From NCBI GenBank assembly GCA_039183535.1, contig JBCDBO010000024.1:1-42983 (forward strand): 42,983 nucleotides of DNA, read 5' to 3'. This DNA comes from JBCAXA01 sp039183535. GTDB lineage: Bacteria > Pseudomonadota > Gammaproteobacteria > Steroidobacterales > Woeseiaceae. Below the pieces are notes generated by a model. It was not told the origin of the DNA, made no database searches, and saw nothing but the letters and a program-made list of their open reading frames with translations. Position numbers and translations under genes: made by a program. Below are positions 1 to 7,707 of this stretch, piece after piece. Numbering within the stretch: position 1 is the stretch's first letter; every line of letters begins with the position of its first letter.

Positions 1-466
1 CTTTCATGCGATTCCAACTGAGCGGCAACATCAACAACGACACGAACACGAGCGCTGCAAAGATGCCCGTTCGTAACCATGACCGGCGCGGCCCGGTAAC
101 GCGGTTGGCGTCCATAGCAGGCGCTGTCAACGCACTGGCGGTCACGTCCAGCAGGTAACCGCGACGCGGCAGCGTCTTCAACATCTGCGCAGCGTCGTCC
201 CCGAGCGCACGGCGAATATCGCCGATGGATTGAATCAGCGTATCGTCACTGACGACGCTAGCCGGCCATACCGTCGCTAGCAGATGCTCTTTCGTGACCA
301 GGCGACCCGCGTTATCCAATAAAACCCGCAGCACGGCCAGCGATTTCGGCCGCAACGTTACATCATTGCCGTTCCGGCTCAAGACACCTCGGTCGGTATC
401 GAGCACAAAATCGGCGAACGCGACGAAGGGCGATTCGCGGGGAGCGGTGTCCGACGCGTTGTCCAT
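1..466 (-). CDS. Winged-helix (Trans_reg_C/CadC-like) transcriptional regulator, C-terminus cut off by window edge
   Basis: I translated the minus strand from the ATG at 464-466. It gives 155 codons without a stop and runs off the left edge. The first ~105 residues match the OmpR/PhoB-type winged helix: FADFVLDTDRG, then LRPKSLAVLRVLL, then the LLATVWP segment, and a recognition helix ending in the typical RRGYLL. A hydrophobic stretch (about residues 132-150, GIFAALVFVSLLMLPL) follows, so this is a membrane-anchored regulator of the CadC/ToxR architecture rather than a response regulator; no receiver domain precedes the DNA-binding part. The missing C-terminus would normally carry a periplasmic sensor or TPR domain. 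It is divergent from the secreted protein at 594. The Shine-Dalgarno is weak, so the exact start is moderately uncertain. Confidence 0.85.
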   Translation of the reverse strand, partial: MDNASDTAPRESPFVAFADFVLDTDRGVLSRNGNDVTLRPKSLAVLRVLLDNAGRLVTKEHLLATVWPASVVSDDTLIQSIGDIRRALGDDAAQMLKTLPRRGYLLDVTASALTAPAMDANRVTGPRRSWLRTGIFAALVFVSLLMLPLSWNRMK

Positions 467-593
467 ACGAGCCAAAAAGCGCGATTGATCGTTCTATTGT
501 GGCCGATTTCGGCGAAATTTCGGCACTTTTTCAGGATTTGCAGTGTGATCTCGATGATCGTCGAGGGCGTTTAGGACGAACGGGACGATCAAA

Positions 594-1271
594 ATGATGA
601 ACAAGATGTTACTGAGCGTTGCGCTAGCGCTGGCGGTGGGGCTGTTTGCACCGCAATCGGCACACGCGAGTGGCACAAAAAATTGGGGCTTCTTTTGTGA
701 TGCCGAGCCATTGACCAATTTCTGGGAGGATGTCGTTGGCTTTAATACGTTGAGCGGCCGTGGCCATGTATGCGCATCGCGCTACGGCACGATTGGCTCT
801 CTCGCGGTGCGCGGCCTAACACCCGGCAACGCGTATACGGTTTGGTGGGTGTATTTCGATAAGCCGCAAGACTGCGCGGGCTTCCCACTAACACCGGATG
901 TCGCTGAGGTACCGGCACCGGAACCGGTTGGCTATGCCGGCAACTGCGGTTTGGCCGACTTCTTTACGCCAGATCCGTCCGGTGAGTTTCTTAACCCATT
1001 GGCGGTTTACGGGCGCATGGATGGTGTCGTCGCCTATAACAAGCGCCGGACGTTTTTTCACGGCACGATTCGCGAGTTTGAGCCGGCCCCGGGTTCGCAA
1101 GTCTGGATGTTCATTTTTGGCCACGGACCGGCCAACAAGGACGACAAGCGCCAGCTGGCACGCCAATTACTAACACCAGAAGATCCTTTGTCTGGAGTGC
1201 CGCATCTTGGTATCGAAGGGCGGCCATTTGGCTATCCCGCCGGCGTGGTTGTTATCGACATACCCGACTAA
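594..1271 (+). CDS. Small secreted protein of unknown function
   Basis: The 225-residue product begins with a clear Sec signal peptide: a basic start, a hydrophobic core LLSVALALAVGLFA, and a likely cleavage after the AHA near residue 25. The mature part has four cysteines (in FFCDAE, HVCAS, QDCAGF and GNCGLAD), consistent with two disulfides in an exported protein. It is rich in Trp, Phe and Tyr and reads as a compact beta fold. I do not recognise the family. The ATG doublet at 594/597 leaves the start uncertain by one codon. It is monocistronic: a regulator diverges upstream and a hairpin terminator follows 53 nt after the stop. The neighbouring membrane-anchored regulator could control it, but that is inference from position only. 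Confidence 0.75.
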   Translation: MMNKMLLSVALALAVGLFAPQSAHASGTKNWGFFCDAEPLTNFWEDVVGFNTLSGRGHVCASRYGTIGSLAVRGLTPGNAYTVWWVYFDKPQDCAGFPLTPDVAEVPAPEPVGYAGNCGLADFFTPDPSGEFLNPLAVYGRMDGVVAYNKRRTFFHGTIREFEPAPGSQVWMFIFGHGPANKDDKRQLARQLLTPEDPLSGVPHLGIEGRPFGYPAGVVVIDIPD

Positions 1272-1324
1272 ATGAGACTAGCGGGGTAAGTGCGCAAGGT
1301 ATGCGTACAAATCCCTCCTCAGTG

Positions 1325-1352
1325 AGCCGGCCGAAAGGCCGGCTTTTCTGTT
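1325..1352 (+). terminator. Rho-independent terminator after the secreted protein gene
   Basis: A perfect 8-bp stem, AGCCGGCC (1325-1332) pairing with GGCCGGCT (1337-1344), closes a GAAA tetraloop and is followed by a T-rich tail. It lies 53 nt past the stop codon of the secreted-protein gene and separates it from the convergent csaA. Confidence 0.85.
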
Positions 1353-1426
1353 AGCGACCCATCGCAGCGACCAGCTAGACGGGATATCGGATTGCCGGCG
1401 TAACATCGGCGGGCACTGGCATATCG

Positions 1427-1765
1427 TCAGCTCAACTTCGCTCCGACCGGTACATCGTCGGCAGGCTGACACAAGACGACCGCGCCATCGTCGCGGTGAA
1501 AGCCAGTGACTAGGCACTCAGAACGGATCGGTCCAATCTGCTTCGGTGGAAAATTGACGACAGCGACGACCAGACGTCCGACGAGCGATTCGGGCGTGTA
1601 CAAGTCGGTGATTTGCGCACTGGACTTGCGGGTCCCGATATCCGACCCGAAATCGACGTGCAAAATGTACGCAGGTTTGCGTGCCTCCGGAAACACCTCG
1701 GCGCTGATAATACGGCCGACCCGTAGCTCGACTTTTTCGAATTCGGCCCATGTAATCTCATCCAT
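1427..1765 (-). CDS. csaA: tRNA-binding domain protein CsaA/YgjH-like
   Basis: The 112-residue protein is a stand-alone tRNA-binding (EMAP/OB-fold) domain. It has the family signature at the N-terminus (FEKVELRVGRI) followed by VFPEARKPAYILHVDFG, then KSSAQIT and VVAVVNFPPKQIGPIRSECLVTG, which are landmarks of CsaA. Members are about 110 residues, so it is full length. In the family this domain binds tRNA, and CsaA has been described as a secretion-related chaperone in Bacillus; the role in gammaproteobacteria is poorly defined. Its start lies 11 nt after the tag stop codon, so the two are probably co-transcribed. Confidence 0.9.
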   Translation of the reverse strand: MDEITWAEFEKVELRVGRIISAEVFPEARKPAYILHVDFGSDIGTRKSSAQITDLYTPESLVGRLVVAVVNFPPKQIGPIRSECLVTGFHRDDGAVVLCQPADDVPVGAKLS

Positions 1766-1776
1766 CGAAATACCTG

Positions 1777-2391
1777 CTAGTCGAGTGAAAATTGCTGACC
1801 CAACTCGGCGATCGTGTCGTAACGGTAACAGCCGACCAGGTGGTCGTTGACCAAACCGGTAGCCTGCATATGGGCGTACATGATGGTTGAGCCTACAAAC
1901 TTGAAACCGCGTTTTTTGAGATCTTTACTGAGCGCGTCAGACTCTGGGGTAGTAGCGGGACACTCTCCCTGTGACTGCCACGCGTTTTGTATCGGCTTAC
2001 CGCCTACAAATGACCAGATATAGCGGCTGAAACTACCAAATTCCTTTTGCACCACCAAAAATGCGTTGGCGTTGGTGACCGCCGCGTTGACCTTGAGTCG
2101 ATTGCGGATAATACCGTCGAACGTCAGCAGCTTTTCGATGCGCTTATCGGTAAAACGTGCCACTTTGGCAACATCGAAACCCGCAAACGCCTCGCGATAG
2201 CCGTCGCGTTTATTCAGCACGGTCGACCACGACAATCCGGCCTGCGCACCCTCAAGAATCAGGAATTCGAACTGCACCGTATCATCGGTAACCGGCACGC
2301 CCCACTCGTTGTCGTGGTAAGCGGTGTACGCGTCATTAACCCCAAGCGCCCACGGGCAACGCTCAAGCACCTCGCTAATCGCAGCAGTCAT
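1777..2391 (-). CDS. tag: DNA-3-methyladenine glycosylase I
   Basis: The 204-residue product has the features of TAG, which excises 3-methyladenine from alkylated DNA as the first step of base-excision repair. The N-terminal CPWALG is followed by YHDNEWGVP, the family hallmark. The C-terminal NDHLVGC contributes His and Cys which, with the N-terminal Cys and His, form the structural zinc site known in E. coli TAG. The helical core includes FEFLILEGAQAGLSW and the IIRNR segment. Length is close to the ~190 of characterised enzymes. It is first gene of a tag-csaA pair and is insulated from the upstream hvfA-like gene by a strong terminator at 2452-2486. Confidence 0.96.
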   Translation of the reverse strand: MTAAISEVLERCPWALGVNDAYTAYHDNEWGVPVTDDTVQFEFLILEGAQAGLSWSTVLNKRDGYREAFAGFDVAKVARFTDKRIEKLLTFDGIIRNRLKVNAAVTNANAFLVVQKEFGSFSRYIWSFVGGKPIQNAWQSQGECPATTPESDALSKDLKKRGFKFVGSTIMYAHMQATGLVNDHLVGCYRYDTIAELGQQFSLD

Positions 2392-2451
2392 AGCAGGGAG
2401 CGTACGCCATCGCCCGGCTGCTAGCGACTAAACTTTGCGGCCGAATCGGGC

Positions 2452-2486
2452 AAAAAAAAGCGCTCCGGTGCAAGCCACCGAAGCGC
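2452..2486 (-). terminator. Strong Rho-independent terminator ending the sigma/anti-sigma/hvfA unit
   Basis: On the minus strand an 11-bp stem pairs 2476-2486 with 2460-2470, with one G-U wobble and a 5-nt loop. It is followed directly by eight T residues (A-run at 2452-2459 on the plus strand). It lies 28 nt after the stop codon of the cysteine-repeat gene and before tag, so it separates the two transcription units. Confidence 0.92.
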
Positions 2487-2514
2487 ATATTCGTCGTGCA
2501 TGTGGGTCAGCGCA

Positions 2515-2790
2515 CTAGGAGCCGCATTTACCTTCGCCGCAACTGCCCTCAGCGCCATCTTCGCCGCAACTACCCTCGCCACAACTGCCTTCCGCGCCAT
2601 CTTCAGACGACTCACCGCATTTGCCTTCGCCGCAACTGCCTTCCGCTTCATCACCAATGTAATGACCGGCGTCGAGGGCGTTAACAACAAATGGGTTGGC
2701 ATCCGCTTGCGCGGTGCCGATCAAAGCCGCCGTACTTACGAGGGCCGTACCCAGGGCCAGCGTTACCGGCTTAATCTTGCTCTCTGACAT
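2515..2790 (-). CDS. HvfA-family cysteine-repeat RiPP precursor (exported, EGKCG-type)
   Basis: The start is the ATG at 2790, preceded by GGAGAG about 7 nt upstream, giving 91 residues. Residues 1-29 form a Sec signal peptide ending in AQA. The mature part opens with ANPFVVNAL, resembling the conserved ENPF segment of HvfA-like proteins. Residues 50-90 hold three copies of EGSCGEG(K/S)CG joined by acidic linkers (ESSEDGA, EDGA), with six cysteines at 53, 58, 70, 75, 84 and 89. In the known family, the EGKCG cysteines are post-translationally modified by HvfB/HvfC (DUF692 and partner), giving a copper-related peptide. No HvfB, HvfC or DoxX-like gene lies in this window. It follows an ECF sigma and anti-sigma gene on the same strand, which suggests metal or oxidant control. 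Confidence 0.85.
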   Translation of the reverse strand: MSESKIKPVTLALGTALVSTAALIGTAQADANPFVVNALDAGHYIGDEAEGSCGEGKCGESSEDGAEGSCGEGSCGEDGAEGSCGEGKCGS

Positions 2791-2884
2791 CTGTTCTCTC
2801 CACAAGTGTTCGTGCATTTACGCCCAAGCAGGCGCCGTTCTCTTAAATTAGGCGCCGCTCACGGCGCGCCGGACCGCAAACTTC

Positions 2885-3652
2885 CTAAATCGACAACCGA
2901 ATTTTGTCGGCGATCGACTCACGTATATCGTCTAGTGGTTCACCCTTACGGCCGATAATTGCGACGCTCCCGGTCTCGCCTACTGGTACGAGTACGCCGT
3001 GAAACTCGTCATCGTCGAACGGTACAGCCTGCTTCACTGGCTCATCCGGCATGATCAACAGCGTAATCGGGCCATTCTTACCTTGAATGACGAGATGGGG
3101 AATCGTCCGTCCATTCACAACGCAACTGTGCGCGTATGAAATCAGACCAATATCATCATCGACCTTAGTCCCAGCCGTGGACGTTACGTAGCTTACCGTC
3201 GCCACCGACGCTGGCGTCGTGTTCACGCGCATGGCGCTACGCTCGTGGTCCATGTGACCCAGCAATTCAGCGACAAGCTCTGGTCGAGCGTCGATTTCTG
3301 CCGTTGGCGATTCTAAGAACCGAAAGCCGATAACCGCGGCGAGTACGACCGATGCCGCAAGCGCCAGGAACGCGTAAGGTCGACGCGATGTCGGCTTACG
3401 CGCCTCACGCTCGGCACGCGCAGCGCCGAGATTGGTGACGGTTGCTTCGAGTGGCGATGTTAGATCCGGCATCGGGATCTCGGGCACCGTCACTTCTAGC
3501 GCTGCCCGCAGCTTGGCGTCGAAAGCGAGCGCAGCGTCAGCGTACGCGCGGCATTTTTCGCAGCTCGCTATTTTCTCAGCGCGACCGTCAAAGTCCTCGC
3601 TCGGCGCCTGGTCAATACGCTCGCAGAATTGTTCGTAAGTCATTTCTGTCAT
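2885..3652 (-). CDS. DUF3379-type membrane anti-sigma factor
   Basis: The 255-residue protein has a cytosolic N-terminal segment with a CxxC (C31, C34), one transmembrane helix at about 92-113 (FLALAASVVLAAVIGF) and a periplasmic C-terminal domain of ~140 residues. This matches DUF3379 proteins, which are found beside ECF sigma factors. The CxxC resembles a zinc-binding anti-sigma motif, but I see no histidine in the usual preceding place. Its start codon is 2 nt after the sigma-factor stop, which implies translational coupling. The anti-sigma role is inferred from this context and topology. Confidence 0.87.
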   Translation of the reverse strand: MTEMTYEQFCERIDQAPSEDFDGRAEKIASCEKCRAYADAALAFDAKLRAALEVTVPEIPMPDLTSPLEATVTNLGAARAEREARKPTSRRPYAFLALAASVVLAAVIGFRFLESPTAEIDARPELVAELLGHMDHERSAMRVNTTPASVATVSYVTSTAGTKVDDDIGLISYAHSCVVNGRTIPHLVIQGKNGPITLLIMPDEPVKQAVPFDDDEFHGVLVPVGETGSVAIIGRKGEPLDDIRESIADKIRLSI

Positions 3653-3654
3653 GA

Positions 3655-4176
3655 TCAGTCGTTCTCGGCCGCGTTATCGTCGAACAGCGCCTTCAGCTGC
3701 AGTCGTGCTCGGTGCAGACGGGTTAACACCGCCCCCGTCTTGAGCTCCATAACATCGGCAATTTCTTGCGTCGAAAAACCCATCAATACCTGCAGCGCCA
3801 GCGGTTCCCGATACTCGTCGGCCAAGGTCAACATGCCTTGGCGCAAGTCATCGATATCGGAGTTTTCGTGGTGAGCGATTTCCGCCTGCTGCGCGTGATG
3901 CAGCTCATCGATATCCAGTGTCTCCAGTCGTTTCCGTTCAAAAAATCGGGCGTTTTCACGCCGTACTATCGTCAGAAGCCACGGTTTCGCCGCCGCATCC
4001 TCACGCAATGAATCCAGGGACCGCCAGGCACGCAGTAGCGCGTCCTGGACAACGTCCTCGGCAAGCTCCCGATTCCGGCTCAACCAATAGGCATAGCGAA
4101 ACAGGTCCTCCCTGTAAGTGCCCACGAGTGTTTCAAACCGTCGTTGGCGGCTGCGCTCGTCGTCATCGCCTTGCAT
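3655..4176 (-). CDS. ECF-family RNA polymerase sigma factor
   Basis: The 173-residue protein has sigma region 2 (DLFRYAYWLSRNRELAEDVVQDAL, about residues 25-50) and region 4 (FSTQEIADVMELKTGAVLTRLHRAR, about 133-158), with the short linker and no region 1 or 3 that define ECF sigma factors. It heads a minus-strand unit with the DUF3379 anti-sigma and the HvfA-like gene. ECF factors usually activate their own promoter. The A/T-rich 5' region contains a GC-rich 10-bp palindrome (4232-4241), but I could not assign a specific ECF promoter motif. The regulon presumably includes the cysteine-rich peptide gene. Confidence 0.96.
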   Translation of the reverse strand: MQGDDDERSRQRRFETLVGTYREDLFRYAYWLSRNRELAEDVVQDALLRAWRSLDSLREDAAAKPWLLTIVRRENARFFERKRLETLDIDELHHAQQAEIAHHENSDIDDLRQGMLTLADEYREPLALQVLMGFSTQEIADVMELKTGAVLTRLHRARLQLKALFDDNAAEND

Positions 4177-4372
4177 AAATCAAAGACCGTCCTGCGTTCG
4201 TAAATATTTCAAATTCGGCAATTTATTTTTGCGGGCGCCCGTAACCCTACCTGAAAAGCAATAAAAACCAATAACTTCTAGGGATACGGGCAATCCTGTG
4301 AGGCAGTGGCTTTTTTCCGATTGGTAACCGCGCGATAATTATGACGAATAAGAACGGAAAAACGGCCTGCTC
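4177..4372. promoter_or_regulatory. Divergent promoter region between the ECF sigma gene and hemB
   Basis: This 196-nt stretch separates divergent start codons and is clearly more A/T-rich than the coding sequence around it. It holds the palindrome CGGGCGCCCG at 4232-4241 and, towards hemB, a GATAAT at 4334-4339 that would suit a -10 box about 33 nt before the hemB start. The -35 spacing position is only a T-run, so the hemB promoter call is weak. Confidence 0.35.
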
Positions 4373-5395
4373 ATGCCAGCCAAGACCACCGACTCGCTCG
4401 GCGCATTCCCAGCGAGACGCCTGCGGCGAACGCGCCGGACCGCGTGGGTCCGCGACCTCGTCCGGGAAACGACGCTAAACCCGAGTGATTTCATCCTGCC
4501 GGTATTCGTCCTGGACGGCGACGACACGGAACAATCGGTCGATTCGATGCCCGGCGTACGCCGCCGCAGTATCGATCGGCTACTGCCCTACTTGACCGAA
4601 GCCCGCGACCTAGGCATCCCTGCCGTGGCACTGTTTCCGGTCATAGACGCTGAACACAAAAGCGAGGACGGCTCGGCGGCAGCCGACCCGGACGGCCTGG
4701 TCCCGCGAACGGTCAACGCAATTAAAGCCGCATTGCCCGACCTCGGCGTCATAACCGATATCGCGCTCGACCCGTACACGACCCATGGCCAGGACGGCAT
4801 CCTCGATAGCGACGGTTACATTCTGAATGACGAAACGTCGGCGATGCTGGTCCGCCAAGCGCTTGCTCACGCTAACGCCGGCGCCGATGTTGTGGCACCG
4901 TCGGACATGATGGATGGGCGTATTGGGGCGATTCGTGCCGCACTGGAAGCTGCTGAACATCGCAACACGCTCATACTGTCGTATGCGGCCAAATACGCGT
5001 CGGCTTACTACGGGCCGTTTCGCGACGCAGTCGGCTCGGCTGCCAATCTAGGTAACGCCGACAAACGAACGTACCAAATGGACCCAGGCAACAGCGACGA
5101 AGCCCTGCACGAAGTAGGGCTCGATATTGCCGAGGGCGCGGACCTCATTATGGTCAAACCGGCACTCCCTTATCTCGATGTGATTCGTCGCGTGCGCGAC
5201 CACTTCGGCCTACCAACGATGGCCTATCAAGTCAGCGGCGAGTATTCGATGCTTAAAGCGGCAGCGGCAGCTGGCTGGCTCGATGAGCGCAGCACGGTTC
5301 TCGAGGCCTTGATGTCCATTAAGCGCGCTGGCGCGAGCGCGATCTTGTCGTACTACGCCATCGATGCCTGCCGCTGGCTTAGGGAGCATTCATGA
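4373..5395 (+). CDS. hemB: Delta-aminolevulinic acid dehydratase (porphobilinogen synthase), Mg-type
   Basis: The 340-residue enzyme condenses two 5-aminolevulinate molecules to porphobilinogen in tetrapyrrole synthesis. The two active-site lysines are K207 (in ILSYAAKYASAYYGPF) and K262 (in MVKPALPYLD, the Schiff-base lysine). At the metal site, where zinc enzymes have a Cys triad, this one has DIALDPYTTHGQDG (about 129-142), with Asp replacing Cys. It is therefore of the magnesium-dependent type known in Pseudomonas. Length fits the family (~335). Its stop overlaps the aroE start by 4 nt (ATGA), so the two are coupled. Confidence 0.97.
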   Translation: MPAKTTDSLGAFPARRLRRTRRTAWVRDLVRETTLNPSDFILPVFVLDGDDTEQSVDSMPGVRRRSIDRLLPYLTEARDLGIPAVALFPVIDAEHKSEDGSAAADPDGLVPRTVNAIKAALPDLGVITDIALDPYTTHGQDGILDSDGYILNDETSAMLVRQALAHANAGADVVAPSDMMDGRIGAIRAALEAAEHRNTLILSYAAKYASAYYGPFRDAVGSAANLGNADKRTYQMDPGNSDEALHEVGLDIAEGADLIMVKPALPYLDVIRRVRDHFGLPTMAYQVSGEYSMLKAAAAAGWLDERSTVLEALMSIKRAGASAILSYYAIDACRWLREHS

Positions 5396-6213
5396 GCACA
5401 CCGGATCGTTACGCGGTACTCGGTTACCCGATCGCACACAGTCGATCTCCGGTGATCCACTCGCTGTTTGCCGAGCAAACCGGGCAGTCGCTTGTTTACG
5501 AGGCGGTCGAAACGCCGCCAGAGAAACTCGAATCAACGATCTCAACATTTCGTCGTGGTGGTGGCAAAGGCCTAAACATAACCGTCCCGCACAAGAGCGA
5601 AGTCGTCCGACTCGTTGATGAGCTGACTGAACATGCAGCAACGGCTGGCGCGGTAAACACACTGTGGGTCGACGATGGCCGACTGTTCGGCACCAACACC
5701 GACGGGGTCGGTCTAGTCCGCGACTTAACGGCAAACAAGGGGTGGTCGCTACACGGTCGTACGGTGCTGGTACTCGGTGCCGGTGGGGCGACACGCGGGA
5801 TTGTCCGGCCGTTGCTTGAGCAAGGCGCGGGCCGAATCGTTATCGCCAATCGCACGCTCGACAAAGCTATCGCGTTGGCCGCGCATTTTGGTGCGTTCGG
5901 TGACGTTGCCTCAGAACGTTTCGATGATCTCGTGAGCCAGGGTCCATTTGATCTCGTGATTAACGCCACATCGGCAGGACTGGACGGTAAACGGCCAGCG
6001 TTCCCGGCAAACATCGTTGGCGCGCAAACGCGGTGCTACGACCTGGCGTACGGCGCGAGCAGTCGCCCGTTTCTCGATTGGGCGCGTAGCGCCGGCGCTC
6101 AGCATGTCGCGACCGGCTGGGGCATGTTGGTTGAACAGGCGGCCGAGGCGTTTGAGATTTGGCGCGGCGTCCGCCCCAACACGGCTGAGCTACTGAGCCG
6201 CTTCTCAGGCTAG
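5392..6213 (+). CDS. aroE: Shikimate dehydrogenase (NADP+)
   Basis: The 273-residue protein reduces 3-dehydroshikimate to shikimate in aromatic amino-acid synthesis. The substrate domain starts with YAVLGYPIAHSRSP, the family signature. The catalytic lysine is K68 in NITVPHK and the partner Asp is D104 in TNTDG. The Rossmann loop GAGGATRG is at 129-136, followed by ANRT, which positions NADPH. The C-terminal GWGMLVEQAAEAFEIW segment is also conserved. It starts inside the hemB stop (ATGA overlap) and its stop directly abuts the convergent gor gene, leaving no room for a separate terminator. Confidence 0.97.
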   Translation: MSTPDRYAVLGYPIAHSRSPVIHSLFAEQTGQSLVYEAVETPPEKLESTISTFRRGGGKGLNITVPHKSEVVRLVDELTEHAATAGAVNTLWVDDGRLFGTNTDGVGLVRDLTANKGWSLHGRTVLVLGAGGATRGIVRPLLEQGAGRIVIANRTLDKAIALAAHFGAFGDVASERFDDLVSQGPFDLVINATSAGLDGKRPAFPANIVGAQTRCYDLAYGASSRPFLDWARSAGAQHVATGWGMLVEQAAEAFEIWRGVRPNTAELLSRFSG

Positions 6214-7560
6214 CTAGCGCATCGTTACAAACTCTTCGGCACTGGTCGGATGAATCGCGACCGTGTCGTCGAAGTGCTGTTTCGTTGCCCCCATCCGAAT
6301 CGCGACAGCGAAGCCCTGCATCATCTCGTCGGCACCGTCACCAATTACGTGACAACCGACGATTCGCTCATCCGCGCCGGCGGTAATGAGCTTCATTGCG
6401 CACGGCTGCTTGTGCTCACTGAGCGCAAAACGCATTGGGTTGAACCGCGAGCGATAGACTGTCACCGCGTCGCCGTACTCGCGTCGCGCTTCGGCTTCGG
6501 TCAAGCCGACCGTCCCCATCGGTGGGTGACTGAAAATGACCGTTGGAATGGTGTGGTACTCAAGGTGCCTGTCGGCCATACCCCCATAGAGTCGATCAGC
6601 CAGTCGACGTCCTGCAGCGATTGCGACGGGCGTCAATGCCGCTGCACCGGTGACATCACCGATGGCAAAAATAGTATCGACGTTGGTTGTTTGGAACTTA
6701 TCGACCGGGATAAAACCGCCGGCGTCGGTCAGCACACCGCTGGTCGCTAGATTGAGGGCCTGCGTGTTTGGCTCGCGACCGACGGCCCAGACAACGCAGT
6801 CGAAGGGTCCGCTTTGGCGGCCATCAGCGCCGATAAGGATCAGCTCATCGCCCGACTTTTGAAGTTCCGTCGGTACAAATCCGGTTTGCAGCGCGATGCC
6901 GGCATCTTGCATCGCCGCCATCAACTCCTCTTGCAACATCGCATCGAAACTCCGGACGATACTGTCGCGTCGCGCCAGCAACGTAACCTCGGAGCCGAGC
7001 GCATGCATCACACCCGCGAGCTCGACGGCGACGTAACCGCTGCCCACCAGCGCGACACGTTGCGGGCGCCGCTCTAGCTCAAAAAAACCATCGGACGTAA
7101 TGCCATGCTCAGCACCCGGTATGGCCGGCCATGTAGGCGTTCCGCCAGTCGCAATCGTAATGCGCTCGGCGCGGTAGTGTTCGCCGTCGACAGCAATCGT
7201 ATGTGGATCTATAAAACTCGCTGTACCGCGCAGTAAGGTCACTTTGCGGCGATCGAGATTGCTGGCGTAAATGCCGTTCAAGCGCTCGATATAGGCATCG
7301 CGCGACGCTTTGAGCATTCCCCAGTCGTGACCCTTGCTCTCGACGTCGAAACCGAAGTCACGCGCCAGGGCGAGATTCTCTGCCGCTGTCGCCGCGTACC
7401 ACATAACCTTCTTGGGCACGCAGCCGACGTTTACGCAGGTACCGCCCAGCGGACCGTTTTCCACCACCGCGGCACGAGCACCATACTCGGCAGCGCGTTG
7501 CGCATGGGCCAAGCCACCGCTGCCACCACCAATAGCGATCAAGTCGAATTCTTGGGTCAC
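6214..7560 (-). CDS. gor: Glutathione-disulfide reductase
   Basis: The 448-residue flavoenzyme reduces GSSG with NADPH. The start is GTG at 7560 with a GGA-containing site upstream. The FAD dinucleotide loop is GGGSGGLA (11-18) and the redox disulfide is C42-VNVG-C47. The second Rossmann fold GSGYVAVELAG is followed by ARRDSIVRSFD, whose arginines mark NADPH rather than NADH preference. The C-terminal HPTSAEE holds the catalytic base H437 and E442. This matches E. coli Gor closely in length and motif position. It is convergent with aroE and divergent from prlC. Confidence 0.97.
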   Translation of the reverse strand: MTQEFDLIAIGGGSGGLAHAQRAAEYGARAAVVENGPLGGTCVNVGCVPKKVMWYAATAAENLALARDFGFDVESKGHDWGMLKASRDAYIERLNGIYASNLDRRKVTLLRGTASFIDPHTIAVDGEHYRAERITIATGGTPTWPAIPGAEHGITSDGFFELERRPQRVALVGSGYVAVELAGVMHALGSEVTLLARRDSIVRSFDAMLQEELMAAMQDAGIALQTGFVPTELQKSGDELILIGADGRQSGPFDCVVWAVGREPNTQALNLATSGVLTDAGGFIPVDKFQTTNVDTIFAIGDVTGAAALTPVAIAAGRRLADRLYGGMADRHLEYHTIPTVIFSHPPMGTVGLTEAEARREYGDAVTVYRSRFNPMRFALSEHKQPCAMKLITAGADERIVGCHVIGDGADEMMQGFAVAIRMGATKQHFDDTVAIHPTSAEEFVTMR

Positions 7561-7575
7561 TTTTTATTCCGAAAA

Positions 7576-7590
7576 TGCCATTCAATGGCA
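7576..7590. promoter_or_regulatory. Perfect 15-nt palindrome in the gor-prlC intergenic region
   Basis: TGCCATT (7576-7582) and AATGGCA (7584-7590) are exact inverted repeats around one central base. The site sits 16-30 nt upstream of the gor GTG start, inside the likely gor leader or promoter, and 118 nt upstream of the prlC start. The size and symmetry suit a dimeric repressor operator. A short RNA hairpin is the alternative. I do not know the regulator. Confidence 0.4.
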
Positions 7591-7707
7591 ATTATAGACA
7601 TGGCCCGCCGCTCGGCGCTCCTGCTACACTTTGGCAAGACGAAGCCTTGCCGCGGTTCTAAGAATAACGACAACCACCGCACCGGCACGGAAGCCGCGGA
7701 GACACCA

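Noticed and set aside
888..1173. Frames on both strands inside the secreted protein gene
   Set aside because: Shadows of the coding frame with no independent support.
7327..7707. N-terminal extension of oligopeptidase A
   Set aside because: It overlaps gor antisense and is unlike the family; a TTG with a good ribosome-binding site at 7708 is better.
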